Assembly (NCBI GenBank): GCA_003211275.1
Contig: QCTE01000001.1
Span: forward strand, 30,861-94,860
Length of the DNA stretch: 64,000 nucleotides
Reading direction: 5' to 3'
From: Synechococcus sp. AG-673-A03
GTDB taxonomy: Bacteria > Cyanobacteriota > Cyanobacteriia > PCC-6307 > Cyanobiaceae
Shown: piece by piece, positions 9,138 to 18,100 of the stretch
Position numbering within the stretch: the stretch's first letter is position 1
Layout of the letters: every line of letters begins with the position of its first letter
The notes under the pieces: model-generated
Database searches by the model: none
The model's input: only the letters and a program-made list of their open reading frames with translations
What the model was told of the DNA's origin: nothing
Program-made: the position numbers and the translations under genes

Positions 9138-10145
9138 CTAGGAAGCAATCCCAGGGAATCCTGCACTCAGCGTCATCAACCATCCCCTGAGCTGAAGATC
9201 GAACAGGGAAGCAGCAGGAAGACGGCTGATGATCAGCAAGAGGCAGATCCCGAAGAGATAAAGAATCGACCAACGAAACAGCCCTTTGGCTCGATCAATG
9301 CTGTCAGGCTCTTCCCCGAGTTTGCCGATCATCTGGAGCAAACGTCCGTTGAAAGGAAGCAGCAGCAGGCCATAGAACAGTCCTCCCTCCGGCAGTGCCC
9401 AGATCCCGAGCATGCTGATCAACACCGTGGCCCAGCCATAACGGCGAATGGCGCGAGCAGTCACCACGGGCCCCTTCACCACAGGCAGCATGGGAATGCC
9501 GACGGCTCGGTAGTCATCACGCAGAAGCAGGGCCAAAGCCCAGAAATGTGCCGGCGTCCAAACCATCACGAGCGCGAAGAGCCACCAGCCACTCAGCCCC
9601 ACATGTCCGGTGGCTGCCGCTGCACCCACCAGAGGAGGGATGGCACCAGCCACACCGCCAACAACGATGTTCTGGGGTGTCCTTGGCTTGAGCAGTGCTG
9701 TGTAGAGCAAGACATAGCTGCAGAGCCCAAGCAACGACAGCCCGGCGGCGAGACAGTTCACACCACTGACCAGCAATGTTGCCGCCGCCAGGGTGCAGGA
9801 GATTGCACCGATAAAAGCGGCTGTTGGCGACAGTCGACCCGAGGGCAGCGCACGGCCGCTGGTGCGCTGCATGCGGCCATCAAGTTCCTGCTCCCACAGA
9901 CAGTTGAGGACTCCTGCGGCTGCTGCCGCAAGAGCACCTCCACCAAGCGTGCAGGCCAGCCGCGGAGAGGAGAGTGGCCAGCCCTCGGTCAAGGCCATGC
10001 CCCCGAGTGTCGTGGCCAACAACAGAGGAATCAGTCGCGGCTTGGCCACCTCAAGCCAGGGAGGAAGCTTGACGCGCTTACGCGATGGAACAACCTGTTC
10101 GCGCGTGATTGGAGCCGAGGGTGCAGCTGTGGTGGAACTAGCCAT
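9138..10145 (-). CDS. ctaB: Protoheme IX farnesyltransferase (heme O synthase)
   Basis: CtaB adds a farnesyl group to heme B to make heme O, the precursor of heme A in cytochrome oxidase. The 335-aa polytopic protein has the UbiA-type prenyl-diphosphate motif [18 protein letters not shown] (NxxxDxxxD-like) with [10 protein letters not shown] after it, and a second motif in the loop around [14 protein letters not shown]. The N-terminal ~30 residues form a soluble tail. It overlaps ctaA by 8 bases, so the two heme-modifying enzymes are co-translated. Confidence 0.94.
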   Translation of the reverse strand: MASSTTAAPSAPITREQVVPSRKRVKLPPWLEVAKPRLIPLLLATTLGGMALTEGWPLSSPRLACTLGGGALAAAAAGVLNCLWEQELDGRMQRTSGRALPSGRLSPTAAFIGAISCTLAAATLLVSGVNCLAAGLSLLGLCSYVLLYTALLKPRTPQNIVVGGVAGAIPPLVGAAAATGHVGLSGWWLFALVMVWTPAHFWALALLLRDDYRAVGIPMLPVVKGPVVTARAIRRYGWATVLISMLGIWALPEGGLFYGLLLLPFNGRLLQMIGKLGEEPDSIDRAKGLFRWSILYLFGICLLLIISRLPAASLFDLQLRGWLMTLSAGFPGIAS

Positions 10146-11067
10146 GACAGGCCTCCAGGGCAGAAGAGTCGAGAACGACGGGAAGTGGATCTGAGGAAGC
10201 TGGTTGACGCCTGCAGGTCAGCCCAGCGAGAACGGCAACCAGAAGACAAGCCACGAGCTGATGAGCCACGGTCACTGCGGGCTGTGAAAGGCCAAGACGC
10301 AGCGTTGTGACACCAAGGCCGATCTGCGTGCCCACCAGCAAAGGAGCCGTCAGCAGAAGCGGCCACTGCTCTCGCCCCCAGGGCCCACTGAACAAGGCCA
10401 CCAGCACGAACAGCAGCACACAGAGAGCAGCCGGCGTGGCCGAGGCACGATGCCAAGACAGCCATTGACAAGACTGACCGGCCTCAAGACAGCGCTGTGA
10501 GGCCCAGGACGTGGCCATGCCAGCACCCAGAAGGCACTGAGCTGAAACCGCCAGCACACTGAATGAACCAAGAACGATCCACCAGCGAGGGGCCGCGATG
10601 GACTGGGGAGATGCGAGAAGAGTCTGGGTCAGACCACTGACCGTGATCACCAGCATGAGAGCCAAGGCCAGATGAGCCGTGACCACCCCGGATGGCAACA
10701 GCTTCAACACCGTGAGCGCTCCAAGACCTCCCTGCAGCACAACCATCAACACCAGAAGCCCGCTGAGCGGCAGCAACCATCCGGGCAGGTCGCGGCGGTA
10801 CCACCACACGACTGACATCTGCACAAGTAGTGCCACGCCGACAACAAAGGCATCGAGACGGTGAAACCATTCAAGGAAGACCTGGACGTTCATCTGACGA
10901 CCAGGCAACAAACTGCCGTAACACAGAGGCCAATCCGGGCAGGCAAGACCTGCCTCCATGACCCTCGTCGCTCCGCCGATCACCACCAGAGCCACAATGG
11001 CCACCACAAGATGGGCAGCCAACTGAGCCAGGCGGAGACGAATCGGATTGAGAGTCGATGCAGTCAA
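10138..11067 (-). CDS. ctaA: Heme A synthase (COX15/CtaA family)
   Basis: CtaA oxidises heme O to heme A in the membrane. The 309-aa protein has about eight hydrophobic helices, the loop [10 protein letters not shown] near the N-terminus (an internal Cys pair typical of the family) and histidines in [21 protein letters not shown] and AHQLVA that serve as heme ligands. The start is TTG 11067, supported by a strong ribosome-binding site (AAGGAG six bases upstream). It is divergent from ctaC; together with ctaB it supplies cofactor to the oxidase encoded by ctaCDE. Confidence 0.93.
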   Translation of the reverse strand: MTASTLNPIRLRLAQLAAHLVVAIVALVVIGGATRVMEAGLACPDWPLCYGSLLPGRQMNVQVFLEWFHRLDAFVVGVALLVQMSVVWWYRRDLPGWLLPLSGLLVLMVVLQGGLGALTVLKLLPSGVVTAHLALALMLVITVSGLTQTLLASPQSIAAPRWWIVLGSFSVLAVSAQCLLGAGMATSWASQRCLEAGQSCQWLSWHRASATPAALCVLLFVLVALFSGPWGREQWPLLLTAPLLVGTQIGLGVTTLRLGLSQPAVTVAHQLVACLLVAVLAGLTCRRQPASSDPLPVVLDSSALEACHG

Positions 11068-11229
11068 CGCAAACTCCTTAATGGAGATGGTGATCCACGG
11101 AACGTAGCCGTCTGAATCAGAACGGCACGATGTGTAGCCGACTGCAACATCTTCAATCTCAGACTTGATGCGACTTTGCTGACAAGAGAGCCCTTGAACT
11201 CAGAAAAACCGAAGGATTTTCAGGCTTGC

Positions 11230-11257
11230 TTAACAATCAACGCGTGGTGATTATTAA
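11230..11257. promoter_or_regulatory. 28-bp imperfect palindrome in the ctaA/ctaC divergent region
   Basis: The arms TTAACAATCA (11230-11239) and TGATTATTAA (11248-11257) are inverted copies with 9 of 10 positions matching, around an 8-base centre. It lies 42 bases upstream of ctaC and ~160 bases upstream of ctaA, in a 230-base region otherwise without coding potential. Position and symmetry suggest a regulator-binding site shared by the heme and oxidase operons. No named regulator motif is recognised. Confidence 0.35.
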
Positions 11258-11298
11258 CCAACCTCCATAGCCTGAAGAGACACAAATTGAGGTTCGGG

Positions 11299-12123
11299 GT
11301 GCCCATCCCCTCAGCAATACTCACCCTGGTCTTAGGAATGCTCCTCGTCCTCGGGGGGCTGTGGATCGGTCAGAACATCAACCTTCTTCCAGTTGATGCC
11401 AGTGCCAACGCTCCGATCTACGACGAGTTGTTTCGCGTTTTGTTCAGCATCGGCACAATCCTTTTCGTAGGAATAGTCGGATTAATTCTTTTCAGCCTTG
11501 TGCGTTTCCGTCGCCGCCCCGGACAGCTCGGCGATGGATTGGCTTTGGAGGGAAATCTTCCACTCGAAGTGTTCTGGACTGCAGTGCCGGCAATCGTTGT
11601 TCTCTTCGTTGGTCTCTACAGCTACGACATCTACGAACGCATGGGAGGGATGGTTCCACTCGGACATGGCAACCATGGTTCGGAGACGGTGGCTGATCAG
11701 CGCGTCTGGGGGGGCATCGGCTCGACGCAAGATTCCCAGACAGCCACGACTGCGGGGATCCCACCCTTTCCCATCGAGGTGACAGCGATGCAGTTCGCAT
11801 TCCTCTTCCATTACCCCGATGGTGACTTCATTTCCGGAGAAATGCATGTCCCTGTCGACCGGCCGGTTTCACTTCGGATGGAGGCCAAGGACGTTATTCA
11901 TGCCTTCTGGATTCCGGAATTCCGCCTGAAGCAGGACGTGATCCCCGGACAGCCGACCGTGCTCGACTTCACTCCAACCCGCACGGGCAGTTACTCGATC
12001 GTGTGCGCAGAGCTCTGCGGTCCATACCACGGAGGCATGCGCTCAAGCGTCGTGGTCGACAGCGCCGATGACTTCGACACCTGGCTCCAGTCCAACCGAA
12101 AGCTCCCCGCTGCTGAAGCATGA
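11299..12123 (+). CDS. ctaC: Cytochrome c oxidase subunit II
   Basis: Subunit II carries the CuA centre that accepts electrons from cytochrome c6 or plastocyanin. The protein has two N-terminal transmembrane helices and a soluble domain with IHAFWIPEFRLKQDVIPG and the CuA motif CAELCGPYHGGM (Cys-x3-Cys, His, Met). I prefer GTG 11299 (N-terminus PIPSAILTL) over the in-frame TTG at 11287, because GAGG lies at a suitable distance before it; both are possible. No heme-c motif is fused, as expected for an aa3 type. The stop overlaps the ctaD start (ATGA). Confidence 0.92.
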   Translation: MPIPSAILTLVLGMLLVLGGLWIGQNINLLPVDASANAPIYDELFRVLFSIGTILFVGIVGLILFSLVRFRRRPGQLGDGLALEGNLPLEVFWTAVPAIVVLFVGLYSYDIYERMGGMVPLGHGNHGSETVADQRVWGGIGSTQDSQTATTAGIPPFPIEVTAMQFAFLFHYPDGDFISGEMHVPVDRPVSLRMEAKDVIHAFWIPEFRLKQDVIPGQPTVLDFTPTRTGSYSIVCAELCGPYHGGMRSSVVVDSADDFDTWLQSNRKLPAAEA

Positions 12124-13790
12124 CGATCACAGCTCCCCAAAAAACAGCGCCTGCGTCACCTTCTCTGCAGCCAACGGGATGGCTTCGCTATCTGAGCTTC
12201 AGCGTCGACCACAAGGTGATCGGCCTGCAATATCTCGTTTGCGGATTTGCCTTCTATCTGATTGGTGGCGCCATGGCGGGCGCGATCCGAACCGAACTAT
12301 TGAGTCCGGTTTCAGACTTCATGGCCAGGGATGTCTACAACCAGATCCTTACCCTGCACGGGACGGTGATGATCTTTCTCTGGATCGTTCCAGTGGTCAA
12401 CGGGGCCTTCGGAAATTATCTGATTCCCTTCTATGTGGGTGCCAGGGATATGGCATACCCCAGACTGAATGCGGTTGCTTTCTGGCTCATTCCTCCAGCA
12501 GGACTGATGCTCATCAGCAGCTATTTCATCACGGGCGCTGCCCAGTCGGGCTGGACAGCCTATCCACCGCTCAGCATCACAACGCCTGCCACCGGTCAAA
12601 TCATCTGGATTCTGAGTGTTCTGCTTCTGGGTGGAAGTTCAATCTTCGGCGGCATTAATTTCATCGCCACAATTCTCAAGCTCAGGCGTCCTGGGCTGAA
12701 GCTGATGCAGCTTCCGATGTACTGCTGGGCGATGCTTGGGACCAGCATCCTCGTGGTTCTCTCCACCCCAGTTCTAGCCGGCACACTCATTATGTTGAGC
12801 TTCGATATTGTTGCTCATACGGGTTTTTTCAATCCTGGAATGGGAGGAAATGTTGTCGTTTACCAACACCTTTTCTGGTTTTATTCTCACCCAGCGGTTT
12901 ACATCATGGTGCTGCCTGCCTTTGGCCTGGTGAGCGAAATCCTTCCGGTTCACTGCCGAAAGCCTCTGTTCGGATATACAACGATGGTGTATTCGATCAT
13001 GGCCATCGTTGTTCTTGGATTGGTGGTGTGGGCTCACCACATGTTCACCAGTGGGACTCCACCCTGGATGCGTCTGTTCTTCACGATTGCGACAGCCTTC
13101 ATCGCGGTTCCAACCGGAATCAAATTCTTCAATTGGCTGGCAACACTCTGGGGAGGTCGAATCAGTTTGAACAGTGCTGTGCTGTTTTCCTGTGGCTTCA
13201 TTGTGAACTTCGTGCTCGGAGGAATCACTGGTGTCGCGCTCGCACAGGTTCCGTTTGACGTTCACGTTCATGACACCTACTTCGTTGTTGCCCATTTCCA
13301 CTACATCGTCTACGGAGGCTCGGTGTTTGTGATTTTCGCTTCGATCTATCACTGGTACCCCAAAATCATCGGACGCATGCTCGATGAGCATCTCGGCCGT
13401 TTGCATTTTCTGCTGACCTTCGTTGGTTTCAACCTCTGCTTTGCTCCCCAGCACTGGCTTGGCCTCAACGGCATGCCTCGACGGGTTGCCGAATACGACC
13501 CGCAGTTTGAGCTCGTCAATCAGATCAGTAGCGCAGGAGCACTGTTGATGGCCATCAGCACCCTTCCTTTCCTCTGGAATGTGATCGCCAGTGCCTTTTT
13601 CGGTGCCATCGCAGGCGATAACCCCTGGAGAGCACTCACTCCTGAGTGGCTGACTTCATCACCACCACCGGTTGAAAACTGGAAAGGAGATCCCCCTCTG
13701 GTGACCCATCCCTACGGCTACGGCACCCCCGCCGACGAAATCGATCTGAACTCCGCCAGCGGGAGTGATCTTTGGAGAAGCGGTCAATGA
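12120..13790 (+). CDS. ctaD: Cytochrome c oxidase subunit I
   Basis: The catalytic subunit (556 aa, 12 hydrophobic segments) carries heme a and the heme a3-CuB centre. Visible ligands include LHGTVMIFLW (heme a His), FWFYSHPAVYIMVLP (CuB His and the cross-linked Tyr region), VWAHHMFTSG (CuB His-His) and VAHFHYIVYGG (heme a/a3 His). It is a proton-pumping terminal oxidase of the respiratory chain shared with photosynthetic electron transfer. It is flanked by overlapping ctaC and ctaE, a classic three-gene operon. Confidence 0.97.
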   Translation: MTITAPQKTAPASPSLQPTGWLRYLSFSVDHKVIGLQYLVCGFAFYLIGGAMAGAIRTELLSPVSDFMARDVYNQILTLHGTVMIFLWIVPVVNGAFGNYLIPFYVGARDMAYPRLNAVAFWLIPPAGLMLISSYFITGAAQSGWTAYPPLSITTPATGQIIWILSVLLLGGSSIFGGINFIATILKLRRPGLKLMQLPMYCWAMLGTSILVVLSTPVLAGTLIMLSFDIVAHTGFFNPGMGGNVVVYQHLFWFYSHPAVYIMVLPAFGLVSEILPVHCRKPLFGYTTMVYSIMAIVVLGLVVWAHHMFTSGTPPWMRLFFTIATAFIAVPTGIKFFNWLATLWGGRISLNSAVLFSCGFIVNFVLGGITGVALAQVPFDVHVHDTYFVVAHFHYIVYGGSVFVIFASIYHWYPKIIGRMLDEHLGRLHFLLTFVGFNLCFAPQHWLGLNGMPRRVAEYDPQFELVNQISSAGALLMAISTLPFLWNVIASAFFGAIAGDNPWRALTPEWLTSSPPPVENWKGDPPLVTHPYGYGTPADEIDLNSASGSDLWRSGQ

Positions 13791-14401
13791 CATCACTCAC
13801 TCCTCAAAACGCTCAGCTCGATCACATTGATGATCACGGAGCAGAGCACGGAGCTGAACATCCTGATCACCGCATGTTTGGCCTGGCCGCCTTCCTGGTG
13901 GCTGATGCCATGACCTTCGCAGGCTTCTTCGCCGCTTATCTCACCTTCAAGGCAGTCAATCCGTTGATGCCAGGTGCGATTTATGAGCTTGAACTGCCGC
14001 TGCCAACACTCAACACCATTCTGCTGCTGGTGAGCAGTGCAACCTTTCACCGCGCTGGCGTGAATCTGCGCAGACAGAACAACGAACGCTGCCGGCTTTG
14101 GCTGATGCTGACTGCTGGTCTCGGCCTGGCCTTTCTCGCCAGCCAGATGGTGGAGTACTTCACCTTGCCCTTCGGCCTCACGGACAATCTCTACGCCAGC
14201 ACCTTTTATGCCCTCACGGGCTTCCACGGTCTGCATGTCACCCTGGGGACCCTGATGATTCTGATTGTGTGGTGGCAATGCCGCACACCTTCAGGTCGTG
14301 TCAGCGCCAGCAATCATTTTCCGCTCGAGGCCGCCGAGCTCTACTGGCATTTCGTGGATGGAATCTGGGTCATTCTTTTTGTGATTCTGTACCTGATCTA
14401 A
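13787..14401 (+). CDS. ctaE: Cytochrome c oxidase subunit III
   Basis: A 204-aa subunit III with five to seven hydrophobic helices and the family motifs LVADAMTFAGFFAAYLTFK, FHGLHVTLGTLMI and the ending LYWHFVDGIWVILF. It stabilises the subunit I active site and proton uptake. ATG 13787 overlaps the ctaD stop (ATGA). After it, 95 bases precede the cyAbrB gene on the same strand. Confidence 0.95.
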   Translation: MTSLTPQNAQLDHIDDHGAEHGAEHPDHRMFGLAAFLVADAMTFAGFFAAYLTFKAVNPLMPGAIYELELPLPTLNTILLLVSSATFHRAGVNLRRQNNERCRLWLMLTAGLGLAFLASQMVEYFTLPFGLTDNLYASTFYALTGFHGLHVTLGTLMILIVWWQCRTPSGRVSASNHFPLEAAELYWHFVDGIWVILFVILYLI

Positions 14402-14496
14402 CGAGCATCGAGATCGAATCAAGTGAAAGAACTTCGACGGAATCCTTGCCCGGGTTGCAGTCTGGAGTCAGAATTGATGTGTCTTTTCCGATAGAC

Positions 14497-14853
14497 ATGC
14501 TGGTTGGAGAGGAATTACTGAACAAGGCGCGAGCTCTCAGCAACCGCCCTGAAGATGAAATCGCCCGAGGCTGCGGTTATGTCGGCCCTAGTGGCCGCCT
14601 GATGCGCAAAAGTTTTTACAGAGCCCTGGTGGAAGCCAAGGGGTACAAACTTCCCTCCAGCAATGGTGGTTCAGGCGGGGGCAGCCGAGGACGTCAGGCC
14701 GAGTTCCGTACGCGCGTTCATGGCAACGGCAATCTTCTGATCGGCCATGCCTACACCAAACGCCTTGATCTTGTTCCTGGCCAGGAATTCAAGATTGAGC
14801 TGAACAAGGATTCGGGCACGATCACACTTCTGCCGCTTGCCGAATCGAGCTGA
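14497..14853 (+). CDS. cyAbrB-type (cyanobacterial AbrB-like) transcriptional regulator
   Basis: About 118 aa. The N-terminal half (LVGEELLNKARALSNRPEDE then ARGCGY) and the C-terminal half (EFRTRVHGNGNLLIGHAY) match the cyanobacteria-specific AbrB-like family, which controls carbon/nitrogen balance genes in other strains. The AbrB DNA-binding fold is at the C-terminus here rather than the N-terminus, a known trait of cyAbrB. A Gly/Ser linker separates the two parts. I chose ATG 14497; the ribosome-binding site is weak and an upstream GTG cannot be excluded. Confidence 0.75.
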   Translation: MLVGEELLNKARALSNRPEDEIARGCGYVGPSGRLMRKSFYRALVEAKGYKLPSSNGGSGGGSRGRQAEFRTRVHGNGNLLIGHAYTKRLDLVPGQEFKIELNKDSGTITLLPLAESS

Positions 14854-14984
14854 CTGACGAATCTCTGACTGAACAGTCTGGGATTCTTCACCCAAGGGGA
14901 TCACCCAAAGCCTTCACCCAAGGAGACAGCGATCAGCTGCTCCTTGGATTTGATGTTTCGGGCTGTTGTCTCAGGCTGTTTTAT

Positions 14985-15575
14985 TCAAGCGATGGCAGGA
15001 GGATCCTGGCCTTCATCGATGCTGGAACTGAACGCAATCAGCTCGATTCCGCTGAACAGGAAGCTGATGCCGACCAGCGTTCCGAGCACCCAGAGCAGAC
15101 CCCAGAACTTAAGGGTGACGATCAGCAAGCCCAGGATGAAGGTGATGACGCCGTTGGCAATCGCCCATCCAGCGCCGGCCTGACCGCTGTTGGCCAGTCC
15201 GTTGAAGAAGGCCACGACGCCCTCGACAAGGAAGACGATGCCGATGGCCAAAGCGAACGCAGCCACTTGCTCTGCGGCTTCACCCGGATCACGGAAGTTA
15301 CTGATCATCGAGGCGCCGGCCACGATGAACAGCGTGGACACCACCAAACGCCAGAAGCAAATCCAACGCCCCATCCGACCGGAACGAGCAAGGTTGCTGA
15401 TCCAGCCGACCACACCGCCGACGAGAAACAGCACGGCAATCACGCCTGTGGTCCAGAACGAAGCGATGACAGGGAAAATCAGGGCCAGGACGCCCAAGAC
15501 AATCAGAAGAATGCCCTCTGCGATCGAGAAGGCTTTGAAGGTGCCCAGGGATTCGGAGCGGTCCTCGGAATTCAT
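14985..15575 (-). CDS. HdeD/DUF308-family membrane protein
   Basis: A 196-aa protein of six hydrophobic helices arranged as three helix pairs, each with a central Gly-rich turn (GILLIVLGVLALIFP; GIVFLVEGVVAFFNG; GVITFILGLLIVTL). This pattern defines the HdeD/DUF308 family; E. coli HdeD is an acid-resistance membrane protein. No catalytic residues are apparent. ATG 15575 is preferred; a longer form from ATG 15632 is possible. It is followed on the left by the cyAbrB gene, convergent, with 131 bases between that contain no ORF. Confidence 0.75.
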   Translation of the reverse strand: MNSEDRSESLGTFKAFSIAEGILLIVLGVLALIFPVIASFWTTGVIAVLFLVGGVVGWISNLARSGRMGRWICFWRLVVSTLFIVAGASMISNFRDPGEAAEQVAAFALAIGIVFLVEGVVAFFNGLANSGQAGAGWAIANGVITFILGLLIVTLKFWGLLWVLGTLVGISFLFSGIELIAFSSSIDEGQDPPAIA

Positions 15576-15648
15576 GAACAGTTCAGAGTGAACAACATCC
15601 GAAAGGTATTGAGACCTCTGAAATCCCGCCATGGTTTGTGGACTCCGG

Positions 15649-16296
15649 TCAACCCCAGCCGTGCTCTGCAAGCCAGGCAGCGCTGATCGGGGGTGTTTTG
15701 TCCTGGGGGCCACGGGCACTGATCAGCCGCTCCGTGTAGCGAGCCAGCAGATCAATCTCGAGATTGACCTCATCGCCCACCTGCAGGTCACGCAAGGCTG
15801 TCACCGCCCACGTATGGGGAATCACGGCAAGCCAGAACCGTGCCCCTGCATCTGCACAACCGGCCACCGTGAGACTGATGCCATTCACCGCAACACTGGC
15901 CTTATCGCAGATGTAGCGGCCAAAGTCCGCATCCCGCCAGCGCAGTTCCAAATGCCATGACTGGGGCAGAGACTCCACGGCGACCACCTCACCGATACCG
16001 TCCACATGGCCGCTCACAAGATGTCCACCCAAACGGTCGGACAGACGCAGAGCAGGTTCGAGATTCACAGATCCTCCTCCGGCGGCCTTCGCTCCCAGAG
16101 TGGTGCGCTGCAGTGTCTCCTCGCTCACATCCGCCAGAAAGCCGTCGCCCACCAGTGACGCCACCGTGAGGCAAACACCGTCCACGGCGACGCTGTCACC
16201 AAGCTGCAGTGGAGCAAAAGCGCTACAGCCCTCAACGAGCAGAGCACGACCACGTCGCTCGACCTGACCGACCGCCTGGACCAGCCCCGTAAACAT
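15649..16296 (-). CDS. ribE: Riboflavin synthase, alpha chain
   Basis: Riboflavin synthase dismutates two 6,7-dimethyl-8-ribityllumazine molecules to riboflavin. The 215-aa protein shows the family's internal duplication: MFTGLVQAVG at the start and VNLEIDLLARYTERL at the end, with GDSVAVDGVCLTV in the first barrel and ASVAVNGISLTVAG in the second. ATG 16296 is the family-typical start. It is divergent from the adjacent gene at 16353 with only 56 bases between start codons, so the two promoters must overlap. Confidence 0.95.
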   Translation of the reverse strand: MFTGLVQAVGQVERRGRALLVEGCSAFAPLQLGDSVAVDGVCLTVASLVGDGFLADVSEETLQRTTLGAKAAGGGSVNLEPALRLSDRLGGHLVSGHVDGIGEVVAVESLPQSWHLELRWRDADFGRYICDKASVAVNGISLTVAGCADAGARFWLAVIPHTWAVTALRDLQVGDEVNLEIDLLARYTERLISARGPQDKTPPISAAWLAEHGWG

Positions 16297-16352
16297 TGCC
16301 CATCTCCATCCCCTCTGCACTGGTCATAATCGAGAGAGCGGCGGAGCCGTAC

Positions 16353-16946
16353 TTGATCGAGATGAGCGTGGCGGGAATCGCCCTGGATGCCAGCAGCCGC
16401 AGTCCGATCGTGCTGCTGCGGGACCCATCCCGAAGTCGCCAGGTGCCGATCTGGATTGATCAGGCTCAGGCGCACAACATCATGGCTGGGCTCAATGACT
16501 CGCCACAGCCCAGACCCCTCAGCCACGACTTGATGGCTGCATTGCTCGACGCAGGGGGATTACAGCTGGAGCGGGTGATCATTCACGCGATTGAAGACAG
16601 CACCTTCAGGGCAGTCCTACGCCTCTGCGACAGCGACCACGACACCACGACGGTCGAAACGGATGAGCTTGAGGCTGCTCTGGATGCGGATGACAACCTC
16701 CTGGAGATCGATGCACGACCCAGTGATGCGATCGCACTGGCCATTCGCACCGGCAGCAGCATCTGGATGCTTGAGGAGGTGGTTGCGGAAGCCTCGATTG
16801 CCGTCGATGCCGAAGCGGATGCGGAGGATCGTGATGAATTCCGTCGCTTCCTCGACGGGATCAGTCCCGCCGCCCTGGGACGACACCTGGAATCACGCCA
16901 ACCTGGAGATCCCAGGGATACCCAGGGCGACACCCAAGACCCTTGA
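16353..16946 (+). CDS. Bifunctional nuclease (DUF151) family protein
   Basis: A 197-aa protein with the BFN/DUF151 core: EMSVAGIALDASSRSPIVLL, then IDQAQAHNI, and IDARPSDAIALAIR. Family members in plants have DNase/RNase activity; bacterial roles are largely unknown. I chose TTG 16353 because GGAG lies six bases before it and it yields the family N-terminus MIEMSVAG; ATG 16362 is the alternative. The C-terminal ~60 residues are acidic and then low-complexity. Its stop overlaps the start of the aldo/keto reductase (TTGA). Confidence 0.85.
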   Translation: MIEMSVAGIALDASSRSPIVLLRDPSRSRQVPIWIDQAQAHNIMAGLNDSPQPRPLSHDLMAALLDAGGLQLERVIIHAIEDSTFRAVLRLCDSDHDTTTVETDELEAALDADDNLLEIDARPSDAIALAIRTGSSIWMLEEVVAEASIAVDAEADAEDRDEFRRFLDGISPAALGRHLESRQPGDPRDTQGDTQDP

Positions 16947-18100
16947 GCAGCACACTCCCCCGGCCTGTGCTGCGCCGCTCATTCGGTGACGGGGCCGATG
17001 TGAGCCTGTTCACGCTCGGCACCATGCGCGCTCTCCAGTCTCCAGACCAGATGCTGCAGGTGTTACGCGCAGCTCTTGCGGCTGGTATCAACCATCTTGA
17101 GACAGCACCAACCTATGGGCCAGCTGAAGCCTTTCTGGGCATGGCGCTGGCTCAGCTGAACAAGGAAGGCTTGGCCCCGGCAGACGGTGGCTGGGTGATC
17201 ACCAGCAAGCTTCTGCCGGGACAGAGTTTTCAGGCTGGGCGTGAGGCTCTCGAGACCAGCCTCGGCAGACTCGGGATCAACACACTGGACAATTTGGCCA
17301 TTCATGGCCTGAACCTGGACAGCCATCTCGACTGGGTGCTCTCCGGCGAGGGAGCCCGGCTGATCGACTGGGCTCTCACAAGTGGAAAGGTCCGCCAGGT
17401 GGGCTTCAGCAGCCACGGGTCCAATGCTCTGATCGAGCGTGCAATCGCCAGTGATCGCTTTCGGTTCTGTTGCCTGCATCTGCATCTACTTGACCCCACG
17501 CGCATGCCTCTGGCGCAACGGGCCCTCGAGCGGTCAATGGGCGTGCTTGCGATTTCACCGGCAGACAAGGGTGGTCGCCTGCAGGCACCGAGTGATCTTC
17601 TGAAAGCTGACTGCAGTCCCTTCCAGCCCTTGCAGCTGGCTTATCGCTTTCTGCTCGCAGCAGGCATCAGCACACTCACCGTGGGAGCCCAGAGCGCCAC
17701 AGACCTCAAACTGGCTCGATCACTTGCAGCCAGCGACGGTCCATTGGATCTCGAGGAGCAAAGGGCGCTCGCGCAGCTTGAACAGCTGCGGGAGAGTCGT
17801 CTGGGGCATGAGCTCTGCGGCCAGTGCCGTGCCTGCCTGCCATGCCCCAATGATGTTCCAATCCCAGAGCTGCTGAGGTTGCGCAATCTTGCCCATGGCC
17901 ATGACCTGATGGAATTTGCCGGAGAGCGCTACAACCTGATCGGCCGTGCCGGGCACTGGTGGGAAACGGTCGATGCGAGCCAATGCGACCGCTGCGGAGA
18001 CTGCCTGCCACGCTGCCCGCACCAGCTGCCAATTCCTGAGCTCCTGGCGGAGACCCATCGACTGCTGGCAGCCGCACCGCGACGGCGGCTATGGGGCTGA
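16943..18100 (+). CDS. Aldo/keto reductase with C-terminal 4Fe-4S domain
   Basis: Residues ~1-275 form an aldo/keto reductase barrel (FTLGTMRALQS; NHLETAPTYG with the catalytic Asp-Tyr-type region; VRQVGFSSHG). The last ~100 residues hold two Cys clusters, LCGQCRACLPCP and CDRCGDCLPRCP, consistent with one or two 4Fe-4S centres. Fused AKR-ferredoxin proteins of this type are common in cyanobacteria; substrate unknown. The start is TTG 16943, overlapping the previous stop. The 3' end overlaps the convergent solute-binding-protein gene by 12 bases. Confidence 0.85.
   Translation: MSSTLPRPVLRRSFGDGADVSLFTLGTMRALQSPDQMLQVLRAALAAGINHLETAPTYGPAEAFLGMALAQLNKEGLAPADGGWVITSKLLPGQSFQAGREALETSLGRLGINTLDNLAIHGLNLDSHLDWVLSGEGARLIDWALTSGKVRQVGFSSHGSNALIERAIASDRFRFCCLHLHLLDPTRMPLAQRALERSMGVLAISPADKGGRLQAPSDLLKADCSPFQPLQLAYRFLLAAGISTLTVGAQSATDLKLARSLAASDGPLDLEEQRALAQLEQLRESRLGHELCGQCRACLPCPNDVPIPELLRLRNLAHGHDLMEFAGERYNLIGRAGHWWETVDASQCDRCGDCLPRCPHQLPIPELLAETHRLLAAAPRRRLWG

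Noticed and set aside
14098..14496. Long N-terminal extension of the cyAbrB gene into ctaE
   Set aside because: The extension is an out-of-frame reading of ctaE; only the part from ~14497 matches the regulator family.
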